Positions 1-6,146 of a stretch of 10,398 bases of DNA are shown one piece after another. A program made the translations under genes and the position numbers. The first letter of the stretch is position 1, and each line of letters opens with the position of its first letter. Source of the DNA: Phycisphaerae bacterium (GTDB taxonomy: Bacteria > Planctomycetota > Phycisphaerae > UBA1845); assembly GCA_029260155.1 (NCBI GenBank), contig JAJDDU010000428.1, positions 1 through 10,398 of the forward strand, written 5' to 3'. The notes beneath the pieces are model-generated. The model saw nothing but the letters and a program-made list of their open reading frames with translations. It made no database searches and was not told the DNA's origin.

Positions 1-90
1 CGCTCCGCCGCCGCCCGCCAACTCGGCATCAGCCTCCGCAAGCTCTACTACCGCCTCGCCCAGTATCAGGATCAGGGGTTCCTCGATTGA
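1..90 (+). CDS. C-terminal end of a Fis-type HTH (probably sigma-54-dependent) regulator, partial
   Basis: Reading frame 1 is open from the window edge to a TGA at 88-90 and gives 29 residues, RSAAARQLGISLRKLYYRLA followed by QYQDQGFLD. The pattern A-A-R-Q-L-G-I-S-x-x-x-L-Y-x-R-L is the second half of a Fis-type helix-turn-helix, the usual C-terminal DNA-binding domain of NtrC-family sigma-54 activators. Only this end is present, so the receiver or AAA+ parts are inferred and a stand-alone Fis-like protein cannot be excluded. The gene lies immediately upstream of the histidine kinase. A TTG at 87-89 in the kinase frame overlaps this stop codon, so the two genes may be in one operon. Confidence 0.75.
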   Translation, partial: RSAAARQLGISLRKLYYRLAQYQDQGFLD

Positions 91-236
91 ATCGCACTGG
101 CCGGAACGCACTCACGGACGAGCCGTACGGAACAGTATTCGAAACCGCCGACAAGAGGTTGAGAATCGCGGAGTCGGCAACGATGGAAGTGCGAAGGCCG
201 TTATCGTATCATGCGTGCCAAGAAGTCCGTGTAGAT

Positions 237-240
237 AGGA
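237..240 (+). promoter_or_regulatory. Ribosome binding site supporting the kinase start at 246
   Basis: AGGA lies five bases before the ATG at 246. No comparable purine run precedes the in-frame TTG at 87 or ATG at 183, so this site decides the preferred start. Confidence 0.5.
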
Positions 241-245
241 ATGCG

Positions 246-2015
246 ATGAACCCAATCCTCCCAAAACTACCGGCACCGGGCAGACGCCGCCCGATTCGCG
301 TCGAGGACAGTGTCAAGCTGTCGCAGGCGATCCTGCATTGCGCAAACCGTGGACTACCGCGTGCCGATTTCCTTCGCGAGGTTTCCGAGCTGCTTCTCGA
401 TTTCTCCGGCTGCGATGCGATAGAAGTGCGTCTGAACGACGGTGATCTGCATTATTTATGGGAGGCGGCCCGTCGGCCGAGAAAGACCGTCCGGTTCGAC
501 CTCGCCCGCTGGTTGCGGACCGAGTCCGGCCGCGTGATCCCGGCCTCAGCCGAGAACACGAGCATCGAGCTCGTTTGCAAGGATGTTGCGCTTCAGCAAT
601 TCGATTCCGCTGCGGACTTTTTCACCGACAACGGGAGCTTCTGGACGTGCGATGCATGGACGCCAGCGGATGCGGGCACAGCAGGTGGGATCCCTGCACA
701 CTCCGAACCCTGGTGTGTGGGCGGGCACTACCGGTCGCTTGCTGTCATCAGGTTCGTAGTAGATGACGAGACGGCTGGGCTCTTGCACATCAAAGCTGAA
801 CACGCAGACTCATTGAGTTTTGAGGAAGTCGAATTCTACGAGGGAATCGCGCAAACGCTCGGGCTGGCAGTCGCGGACCGGCGTGCCGAGGCGGCGTTGC
901 GCGAACGTGTCAAGGAGTTGACGTGTTTGTACGGCATCGCGCAGCTAGTCGAACGGGCAACAAGTCCGTTGTGCGAGATGCTGGAACGTATCGTGGGGTT
1001 TCTTCCTCCCGCTTGGCAATACCCCGAGGTAACGACAGCCAGAATTGTGCTTGATGGGCACGCCTATTCAACGCCTGGATTCAGGCGAAGTGGACATATG
1101 CAATCTGCGAGCATCGTTGTCCGTGGCCGGCAGCGTGGCGTCGTCGAAGTTGCGTACGTCGAAGAGAGACCTGAGTTCGCGATTGGCGCGTTTCTCAAAG
1201 AGGAAGAGAAACTGATCCGTGCCGTGGCCAGAGAGGTGGCACTGATTGTGGAACGCACGGAATCCACGGAGGAGAAGACGAGGCTTGAGCAGCAACTTAT
1301 TCACGCGGACCGTCTGGCTACCATCGGAGAGTTGGCCGCAGGCGTGGCGCACGAGTTGAACGAGCCGCTGGGGAGTATACTGGGTTTCGCTCAGTTAGCG
1401 GAGAAATGTCCGGGCCTACCCGAGCAGGCGGGGCGGGACATTAGAAAAATCGAAAACGCGTCGCTGTACGCACGAGAAGTGATAAAGAAGTTGATGGTCT
1501 TTGCTCGCCAGATGCCGGCGAGGAAGATGAAGGTCAGCCTGAACGGAGTAGTCGAAGAGGCGTTTTTCTTTCTGGAAGGCAGATGCGTGAAAGGTGGTAT
1601 CGAAGTGGTCCGTGAGCCGGCCTCGAATCTGCCCGAGGTTACCGCCGACCCAGCGCAGCTCAAACAGGTACTGGTCAACTTGGTGGTCAATGCTATTCAG
1701 GCGATGCCCGACGGAGGAACGCTCACGGTGAGTACACGAGCGGGCGATTCCTGCGTGTCGCTTGTCGTGCGAGATACCGGTAGCGGTATGGATGAGAAAA
1801 CCGTCGAGAAGATCTTTCTGCCCTTCTTCACGACGAAAGATGTGAACGAAGGCACGGGGCTGGGCCTGGCGGTAGTGCATGGAATCGTCACCGCGCATGG
1901 TGGTACGATTGACGCTGCGAGCCAGCCAGGCCACGGTACTCGTTTCGAGATCCATCTTCCGACCACCGTGCCGGAAGAAAGTCAGGAGGTTGACCATCAT
2001 GGCGTCCGCGACTGA
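246..2015 (+). CDS. Soluble two-GAF sensor histidine kinase (NtrB/AtoS-like, HisKA + HATPase)
   Basis: Cytoplasmic sensor kinase of 589 residues that should autophosphorylate on histidine and pass phosphate to the adjacent sigma-54 regulator. No membrane segment or signal peptide is visible. Residues about 38-210 form a GAF-like domain (starting near ADFLREVSELLLDFSGCD). Residues about 218-338 form a second GAF-like unit starting ERVKELTCLYGIAQLVE. The dimerisation domain holds the H-box GVAHELNEPLGSI with phosphorylated His369. The ATPase domain has the N-box (Asn482 in NLVVNAIQAM), G1 DTGSGM (Asp510), the F-box FLPFFTTK and G2 GTGLGL (about 536). The H-box reads HELNEP rather than the commoner HE(L/I)NNP. 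I chose ATG 246 for its AGGA. In-frame TTG 87 (overlapping the upstream stop) and ATG 183 would add 53 or 21 residues without family-like content. The C-terminus overlaps the next gene by 17 bases. The signal sensed is unknown. Confidence 0.9.
   Translation: MNPILPKLPAPGRRRPIRVEDSVKLSQAILHCANRGLPRADFLREVSELLLDFSGCDAIEVRLNDGDLHYLWEAARRPRKTVRFDLARWLRTESGRVIPASAENTSIELVCKDVALQQFDSAADFFTDNGSFWTCDAWTPADAGTAGGIPAHSEPWCVGGHYRSLAVIRFVVDDETAGLLHIKAEHADSLSFEEVEFYEGIAQTLGLAVADRRAEAALRERVKELTCLYGIAQLVERATSPLCEMLERIVGFLPPAWQYPEVTTARIVLDGHAYSTPGFRRSGHMQSASIVVRGRQRGVVEVAYVEERPEFAIGAFLKEEEKLIRAVAREVALIVERTESTEEKTRLEQQLIHADRLATIGELAAGVAHELNEPLGSILGFAQLAEKCPGLPEQAGRDIRKIENASLYAREVIKKLMVFARQMPARKMKVSLNGVVEEAFFFLEGRCVKGGIEVVREPASNLPEVTADPAQLKQVLVNLVVNAIQAMPDGGTLTVSTRAGDSCVSLVVRDTGSGMDEKTVEKIFLPFFTTKDVNEGTGLGLAVVHGIVTAHGGTIDAASQPGHGTRFEIHLPTTVPEESQEVDHHGVRD
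1984..1989 (+). promoter_or_regulatory. Strong Shine-Dalgarno for the response regulator, inside the kinase gene
   Basis: A perfect AGGAGG lies nine bases before ATG 1999, within the last codons of the kinase. It fixes the regulator start at 1999, although the frame stays open upstream to 1879, and implies translational coupling of sensor and regulator. Confidence 0.8.
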
Positions 2016-3351
2016 GAGGGAGCGCATCCTAGTAGTCGATGACGCTCCCGATACGCTGGAGTTGATCGAGCGGAACCTGAGAGCGAGCCGGTATGAGGTC
2101 TTCACCGCTCGGGGCGTCGCAGAAGCCATTCGTATCCTTGATAGCGTGCAGATCGATCTAGTCATCACTGATCTGAAAATGCCCAAGGTCAGCGGGATGG
2201 ACTTGGTCCGGCATGTCCGGGAGAATCTCAAAGACACCGAAGTCATGATGATTACCGGCTATCCAACGGTTGAAGGCGCGGTAACGGCCATGAAGACCGG
2301 ATCTCAAGAGTATCTCACCAAGCCCTTCACCGACGAGGAACTACTCTCAACCGTCGACCGCGTTCTGGATGTGCAAAGAGCGCGCCGCAACGTGAACGGC
2401 GCGTCGGACGCACCGCTTTCGCCGTTCTGTGGTTTGATCGGTGAATCCAAGGCGATGCGCAATGTGTTCCGCGCAATCGGAAAAGCCGCGTCCTCCAAGG
2501 CAACAGCCCTGATCTCGGGCGAGAGTGGCACGGGGAAGGAACTGGCCGCCCGCGCGATCCACTACAGCGGCCCGCAGGCGTCCGCCACATTTGTCCCGGT
2601 CAATTGTGGCGGAATCCCCGAAAACCTTCTGGAGAGCGAGCTGTTCGGGTACGTCAAAGGTGCGTTCACCGGAGCCAGCGAGTCCCGTGCTGGCTTCTTC
2701 CAGGTGGCTGACGGCGGAACCATCTTCCTCGACGAGATCGGCAACACAAGCGTGCACATGCAAGCCCAACTACTTCGGGTACTCCAAGACGGAGAGATCC
2801 AAATGGTCGGGTCTGCCCGGCCTCGACATGTAGACATCAGGATCCTTGCCGCGACCAACAAGAACCTCGAATCCCTCGTCAAGAACGAACTCTTCCGGGA
2901 GGATCTGTATTTTCGCTTGAACGTCCTTACGATTTGCATGCCACCGCTGCGCGAGCGCGAAGATGACATCCTCTTGCTGGCAGCCCACTTCGCGACGAAC
3001 TTCGCGGAGGAGCTGGGCAAGGCCGCGCCTAATCTCTCGGACGCAGTCGTCAGTGTGCTGAGGAGTTACCATTGGCCCGGAAACGTGCGCGAGCTCCAGA
3101 ACCTCGTTCAACGGCTGGTGGTCATGGCGGAAGGAGACGTGATCGAGGTTCCGGACCTTCCTCCCATGATGCGCTTCTCCGCAGGAAGGGGAGCGGGGCT
3201 TGATCGGACCTTGGCTGAAGTAGAAACAGAGCACATTCGCAACGTTCTTGCCGGCGCCAACGGCAACAAGGTCCGAGCAGCCAAGATACTCGGCATCGAC
3301 CGAAAGACGCTTCGCGAGAAGCTCAAGGCATCCGAATCCGAGTCAGCGTGA
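1999..3351 (+). CDS. NtrC-family sigma-54-dependent response regulator (REC-AAA+-Fis HTH)
   Basis: A 450-residue bacterial enhancer-binding protein that, when phosphorylated, should hydrolyse ATP to open sigma-54 RNA polymerase promoter complexes. The receiver domain (about 10-122) has acidic Asp14-Asp15, phosphoacceptor Asp58 (DLVITDLKMP), Thr86 and Lys108 (TKPF). The AAA+ domain (about 140-385) has Walker A GESGTGKE (174-181), an intact GAFTGA loop (221-226) that contacts sigma-54, Walker B with Asp245-Glu246 (GGTIFLDEIG), and the FREDLYFRLNVL stretch with Arg300 and Arg306. HWPGNVREL marks the end of the AAA+ lid. Residues about 405-445 (NKVRAAKILGIDRKTLREKL) are a Fis-type HTH. Nothing essential is missing, so it should be a true sigma-54 activator. 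It overlaps the kinase by 17 bases, making that kinase its likely partner. Its target is not shown by its own sequence; the nearby sigma-54-like elements at 3415 and 3552 suggest local control. Confidence 0.95.
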   Translation: MASATERERILVVDDAPDTLELIERNLRASRYEVFTARGVAEAIRILDSVQIDLVITDLKMPKVSGMDLVRHVRENLKDTEVMMITGYPTVEGAVTAMKTGSQEYLTKPFTDEELLSTVDRVLDVQRARRNVNGASDAPLSPFCGLIGESKAMRNVFRAIGKAASSKATALISGESGTGKELAARAIHYSGPQASATFVPVNCGGIPENLLESELFGYVKGAFTGASESRAGFFQVADGGTIFLDEIGNTSVHMQAQLLRVLQDGEIQMVGSARPRHVDIRILAATNKNLESLVKNELFREDLYFRLNVLTICMPPLREREDDILLLAAHFATNFAEELGKAAPNLSDAVVSVLRSYHWPGNVRELQNLVQRLVVMAEGDVIEVPDLPPMMRFSAGRGAGLDRTLAEVETEHIRNVLAGANGNKVRAAKILGIDRKTLREKLKASESESA

Positions 3352-3372
3352 ACCGTAGGCGCTGAGACTTTT
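3343..3372 (+). terminator. Possible weak intrinsic terminator at the end of the two-component operon
   Basis: TCAGCG (3343-3348) and CGCTGA (3360-3365) form a 6-bp stem with an 11-base loop that starts inside the last codons of the regulator. ACTTTTC follows. The stem could extend by AG/CT across a two-base bulge. The T-tract is short and offset by three bases, so termination is only plausible. Confidence 0.35.
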
Positions 3373-3390
3373 CTCCCCACTGGTTCAAGC

Positions 3391-3400
3391 TTCCTCAGTC
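3391..3400 (+). repeat. Direct repeat TTCCTCAGTC, copy 1
   Basis: An exact 10-base match to 3535-3544. It starts 24 bases before the TGG of the sigma-54-like element at 3415 and overlaps the left arm of the dyad at 3399-3413. Confidence 0.6.
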
Positions 3401-3413
3401 AACCGCTGGTTGA
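3399..3413. promoter_or_regulatory. Inverted repeat, candidate enhancer (UAS) for the sigma-54 activator
   Basis: TCAACC-GCT-GGTTGA is a perfect dyad with 6-base arms and a 3-base centre, a shape suited to a Fis-type HTH dimer. Its centre lies about 146 bases upstream of the promoter-like element at 3552, a usual distance for sigma-54 enhancers. A dyad this size is expected a few times by chance in 10 kb, so the support is mainly positional. Confidence 0.35.
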
Positions 3414-3414
3414 T

Positions 3415-3429
3415 TGGTCGCTTCGTTGC
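3415..3429 (+). promoter_or_regulatory. Candidate sigma-54 promoter (-24/-12), distal
   Basis: TTGG-TCG-CTTCG-TTGC matches the family consensus TGGCAC-N5-TTGC with the obligatory GG and GC separated by exactly 10 bases and a perfect TTGC -12 block. The -24 block (TGGTCG) is weaker. It is 212 bases from the next start, far for a simple leader. It may be a secondary promoter or chance. Confidence 0.35.
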
Positions 3430-3534
3430 GGCGGAGCCAATGCTGCATGGTTCATCGCGGCCGCTCCAAGCCACTGTCAGACAAGGCGTTGCGTTGATCA
3501 CGGTCTATCCTCACACCGGTCCGATGCTGCCACA

Positions 3535-3544
3535 TTCCTCAGTC
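3535..3544 (+). repeat. Direct repeat TTCCTCAGTC, copy 2
   Basis: An exact copy of 3391-3400, ending seven bases before the TGG of the element at 3552. Both sigma-54-like elements in this gap are therefore preceded by the same 10-mer. Confidence 0.6.
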
Positions 3545-3551
3545 GGCGCAG

Positions 3552-3566
3552 TGGTACACCATGTGC
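3552..3566 (+). promoter_or_regulatory. Candidate sigma-54 promoter (-24/-12), proximal
   Basis: TGGTAC-ACCAT-GTGC has the GG-N10-GC core of sigma-54 promoters, with one change in each block from TGGCAC and TTGC. Transcription would begin near 3578, leaving a leader of about 60 bases before the cysteine-rich gene at 3641. The sigma-54 activator immediately upstream raises its plausibility. Confidence 0.5.
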
Positions 3567-3640
3567 TCACTCCTGTTGTGTAGCAAGCGTTGGCTGACGG
3601 CGCCGCTCAATTGGAGTAAAGCACAACAGGGAGACCGATC

Positions 3641-4030
3641 ATGCATAAAATGCGTCTATCCAAACCGCCCGGTTTTCAAGCAGATCGAAGTGAACACGTG
3701 GGAGTCGAGCCTGCGACCAAGCGCGGCCAAGCCGAGGAGTCCGTCGTGTCCACAGGGCTTTGTAGCACCTGCAACAACTTGCCGACCTGCACGCTTCCAC
3801 GCTGCGATCAGCATCCGGTGATGTTCTGTGAAGAATTCGATGGTGTTGTCAGAGCCGCCACGCCTGTGGCAATGACAGAGAGGGTATCGCCGGCGATGCA
3901 AGATCAACGATTCTGTGAATCGGAGCACTCATCGAAACACCGCGGCTTGTGCCGAACCTGCGAACATCGAGAGGGCTGCACGTTTCCGAAGTCAGAGGGT
4001 GGCGTCTGGCAATGCGAAGAATTCGTTTAG
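3641..4030 (+). CDS. Small protein with two tandem four-cysteine motifs, function unknown
   Basis: A 129-residue, ten-cysteine, apparently soluble protein preceded by AGGGAG (3628-3633) seven bases before the ATG. Motif A, residues 39-66, reads GLCSTCNNLPTCTLPRC, then ends MFCEEF (Cys41, 44, 50, 55, 63). Motif B, residues 102-128, reads GLCRTCEHREGCTFPKSEGG, then ends CEEF (Cys104, 107, 113, 125). The shared pattern is G-L-C-x2-C-x5-C-T-x-P-x(n)-C-E-E-F, with 12 residues between the last two shared cysteines in A and 11 in B. Cys55 is extra in A and Cys92 lies in the linker. Four cysteines per unit suggest zinc or iron-sulfur binding, but the ligand is inferred. I recall unnamed short proteins with single copies of such motifs in other bacteria but know no function. 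It sits between a candidate sigma-54 promoter and glutamate dehydrogenase (90 bases downstream), suggesting co-transcription. Confidence 0.85.
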   Translation: MHKMRLSKPPGFQADRSEHVGVEPATKRGQAEESVVSTGLCSTCNNLPTCTLPRCDQHPVMFCEEFDGVVRAATPVAMTERVSPAMQDQRFCESEHSSKHRGLCRTCEHREGCTFPKSEGGVWQCEEFV

Positions 4031-4052
4031 CGCCGGCCGTGGCGGTTCATCC

Positions 4053-4066
4053 AGTCGTGGACGACT
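4053..4066. repeat. Small perfect dyad upstream of glutamate dehydrogenase
   Basis: AGTCGT-GG-ACGACT lies between the cysteine-rich gene and the dehydrogenase. It could be an operator or a small mRNA hairpin. Dyads of this length occur by chance about twice in a window this size. Confidence 0.25.
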
Positions 4067-4105
4067 CGCCTGAGAATCCATACTGGTTTGAAACGGTTTG
4101 TATTC

Positions 4106-4113
4106 AAAGGAGA
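4106..4113 (+). promoter_or_regulatory. Shine-Dalgarno deciding a GTG start for glutamate dehydrogenase
   Basis: AAAGGAGA is followed, eight bases after its GGAG core, by GTG 4121. The upstream in-frame TTG at 4088 would put this site inside the gene and is less likely. Confidence 0.75.
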
Positions 4114-4120
4114 AACAATA

Positions 4121-5524
4121 GTGGCTTCAAAACCCCTTACGGGAGCGCCCTCCAGTATGGTCGGCGATAATGGCCGGAAGGCGATCTCTACGCCAAATGA
4201 CCGCGGTGTGGTTGGATCGCGGCCGCCTTCGATGGAATCGTCCAACTCTCAACCTTCGGCGCCGGTGAAGCGGAAGAGTGTCTATGAAAACGTGATGGCT
4301 CAGTTCGACAAGGCCGCCGATCTGATGCACCTCGATGCGAACATCCGAAAAATCCTAGCGAAGACGGAGAACGAGATATCCGTCAACTTCCCCGTGAAGA
4401 TGCACACTGGCCAGGTTGAGATGTTCACGGGCTATCGAATCCAACACAACGACGCTCTCGGGCCTTTTAAGGGAGGCCTGAGATACCATCCGAGTGTCGA
4501 TCGTGATGAAGTGCGAGCGTTGGCAGCATGGATGACCTGGAAGGCCGCCATCGCGGAAATCCCATTCGGCGGTGCGAAGGGGGGGCTGCAAATCGATCCG
4601 TCTGACTATTCGGCTGCCGAGTTGGAGCGGATTACGCGACGGTTCGCCTATGCGCTTGGTGACAACATTGGCCCCGAGTACGACATTCCCGCTCCGGATG
4701 TGAATACCAATTCCCAGATCATGGCGTGGATTCAGGACACGTATCTTTCAACGATATCCCCACACGAACGGCATCGGAACATTCATGTCGTTACCGGCAA
4801 GCCGGTCGTTTCGGGCGGCAGCCTCGGGCGTGATAAGGCAACCGGTCAGGGTGTCGTGTTCACCATCGAGCAGTGGGCTGAGCATCGCGAAGTATCGCTC
4901 GAAGGGGCTACATTTATCGTCCAGGGTTTCGGAAATGTCGGCTCGTGGGCTTCGCGACTGCTGACGCAACTCGGTGCGAAGCTCATCGCCGTCGAGGATG
5001 CGACTGGTGGTATCCGAAACCGTGACGGTATCAATCCCGACGATCTCCTCGAATACGTTCACACGCATGGCGGTGTGCGCAAGTATCCCAAGGGCGAGTT
5101 CGTGGATCACATCATGTTCCTGCGGACTGAAGCTGATGTGTTCATTCCCGCAGCCCTGGGGAATCAGATTACTGCCGAGACAGCCCCGTGGCTGAACGTC
5201 CGCTTAGTGGCCGAGGGCGCTAACGGGCCGACCACCCCGGAAGGTGACGCGGTTCTCCAACAGCGAGGTATCGATGTCATCCCCGACATCCTCTGCAATA
5301 CCGGCGGCGTCATCGTCAGCTACTTCGAAGGGCTTCAGAACAAGCGCAAGGAGTTTTGGGATCTTGAAGAAGTGGATCGCAAGCTACGCAAGAAGATAAC
5401 CAGCGCGTACAAACGCGTCTACGACGTCGCCACCGAGAAGAAAACCGATTGGCGCACCGCAGCCTACATCGTCGCCCTCTCGAGGCTTGAAATGGTGTAC
5501 AAAGATCGCGGGATCTTCCCATAG
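4121..5524 (+). CDS. gdhA: Glutamate dehydrogenase (Glu/Leu/Phe/Val dehydrogenase family)
   Basis: Catalyses reversible oxidative deamination of glutamate to 2-oxoglutarate and ammonium, in the cytoplasm, normally as a hexamer. From GTG 4121 the product is 467 residues. Conserved lysines are Lys117 (GPFKGGLRYHP), Lys141 (MTWKAA) and Lys153 (PFGGAKGG), with Asp193 in PAPDVNT. Their spacings (24, 12, 40) equal those of Clostridium symbiosum Lys89, Lys113, Lys125 and Asp165. The Rossmann motif GFGNVG is at 269-274, and acidic Glu292-Asp293 near the end of the next strand would favour NAD over NADP, a tentative reading. EGANGPTTPEGD and ILCNTGGVIVSYFEG complete the family pattern. The first 50 or so residues, rich in Ser, Pro and Gly, precede the usual start (near SVYENVMAQFDKAA). 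ATG 4157 or 4229-4234 are alternative starts, but they lack the strong ribosome site. Genomic context suggests control by the upstream sigma-54 regulator. The symbol is by family; a rocG/gudB-type catabolic role is equally possible. Confidence 0.93.
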   Translation: MASKPLTGAPSSMVGDNGRKAISTPNDRGVVGSRPPSMESSNSQPSAPVKRKSVYENVMAQFDKAADLMHLDANIRKILAKTENEISVNFPVKMHTGQVEMFTGYRIQHNDALGPFKGGLRYHPSVDRDEVRALAAWMTWKAAIAEIPFGGAKGGLQIDPSDYSAAELERITRRFAYALGDNIGPEYDIPAPDVNTNSQIMAWIQDTYLSTISPHERHRNIHVVTGKPVVSGGSLGRDKATGQGVVFTIEQWAEHREVSLEGATFIVQGFGNVGSWASRLLTQLGAKLIAVEDATGGIRNRDGINPDDLLEYVHTHGGVRKYPKGEFVDHIMFLRTEADVFIPAALGNQITAETAPWLNVRLVAEGANGPTTPEGDAVLQQRGIDVIPDILCNTGGVIVSYFEGLQNKRKEFWDLEEVDRKLRKKITSAYKRVYDVATEKKTDWRTAAYIVALSRLEMVYKDRGIFP

Positions 5525-5546
5525 CGAGGCCCATGGCAACGCCCGG

Positions 5547-5569
5547 TTGTCGCATGTGTATCGCGACGA
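5547..5569. repeat. Hairpin 23 bases after glutamate dehydrogenase
   Basis: TTGTCGC and GCGACGA pair over 7 bp (one G-T) around a nine-base loop. No T-tract follows, so it is not a classical intrinsic terminator. It could protect the mRNA 3' end or be incidental. Confidence 0.3.
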
Positions 5570-5766
5570 AATTGTCGATCCCCAGGGCCCAAAACCCCGG
5601 CAGCGCCCCGCCCGCAAATCAACGGATCACCTCTGTAGTTATACATATGTGGAGACCATTGCCCGGCGAGCGGCTGGCGGCGGACGGCAGGAACAAACAG
5701 CAAATGCGCCCACAACCAAACGAACCCATCTATGTAGCGAGTCATGTCAACATAGACTTTCCCCGG

Positions 5767-5785
5767 GCAGCGTTTTTCCCGCTGC
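5767..5785. repeat. GC-rich hairpin in the gap before proS
   Basis: GCAGCG-TTTTTCC-CGCTGC forms a perfect 6-bp stem with a seven-base loop. The T-run lies in the loop, not after the stem, so this is probably not a terminator. Confidence 0.3.
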
Positions 5786-6067
5786 TTGCGAGGCGTCTCA
5801 TCGTTCGCGAGCAACTGCTTCGGCCTAGCCGTTTTCCCGGATGCACACCGGCGAACGCTACCCGATGCCGGTGGGAGACGCCCTCGCTACTATATCTTCA
5901 TTTTAAAGCGATGCGTTAATGTTGCTCGGTAACCTAACCCTTTTTCCAGAACTGACTTGCGACGCAACCGGGCTTCGCCACCGCACCAACGTCCCGCGAC
6001 GCACCGAAAAACGAACCCATTCTTCGTCCCGATCAAGTCGCGACCGCCCCAGCACGCCCCGCGTCCG

Positions 6068-6099
6068 AATCGTCAATCGTCAATCGAAAATCGCCAATT
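6068..6099. repeat. ATCG-rich short tandem repeat upstream of proS
   Basis: Two exact 7-mers AATCGTC are followed by AATCG, AAAATCG and CCAATT variants. If read in the proS frame it would give VNRQSKIANS. I recall similar strings in mis-extended planctomycete gene models, which suggests a dispersed intergenic element, but only this copy is visible here. Confidence 0.4.
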
Positions 6100-6146
6100 C
6101 CCGCCGTCTCTTGCATCCGACGCCCGCTTTCAGTATTCCTTCCCCC

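Larger units (their letters stand above)
3352..3640 (+). other. Intergenic regulatory region between the two-component genes and the cysteine-rich gene
   Basis: These 289 bases contain no convincing gene. They hold two sigma-54-type promoter elements, a 15-base dyad and two exact copies of TTCCTCAGTC, listed separately. A short open frame starting at 3561 runs across the true cysteine-rich gene in another frame and was not accepted. Confidence 0.6.
5525..6146. other. 622-base stretch with no convincing gene
   Basis: The stretch between glutamate dehydrogenase and proS contains short open frames on both strands, for example 5533-5919 (+) and 5464-5814 (-). None has a recognisable domain or a good ribosome site. 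Visible structure consists of two hairpins (5547-5569, 5767-5785), an ATCG-rich repeat at 6068-6099, and an A+T-rich patch near 5888-5910 (TACTATATC) that could hold a -10 element without a clear -35. No tRNA, T-box or riboswitch motif was recognised. Confidence 0.55.

Noticed and set aside
1416..2246. Open frame of 276 codons on the minus strand
   Set aside because: It is antisense to the kinase ATPase domain and the receiver domain, both clearly coding on the plus strand.
4031..4120. A sigma-54 promoter directly upstream of glutamate dehydrogenase
   Set aside because: TGG occurs several times, but no GG-N10-GC core was found on the plus strand here. Read-through from the promoter at 3552 is more likely.
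5464..5814. Minus-strand open frame of 116 codons overlapping the end of glutamate dehydrogenase
   Set aside because: It overlaps a certain gene and has no family resemblance, so it is most likely chance.
5533..5919. Plus-strand open frame of 128 codons in the gap before proS
   Set aside because: There is only a poorly spaced GAGG before its start, no recognisable domain, and competing open frames on both strands. It cannot be excluded as a taxon-specific gene.
5919..6146. N-terminal extension of proS
   Set aside because: The frame is open, but the encoded residues are basic, repeat-derived and unlike the family. Normal similarity begins exactly at ATG 6147.
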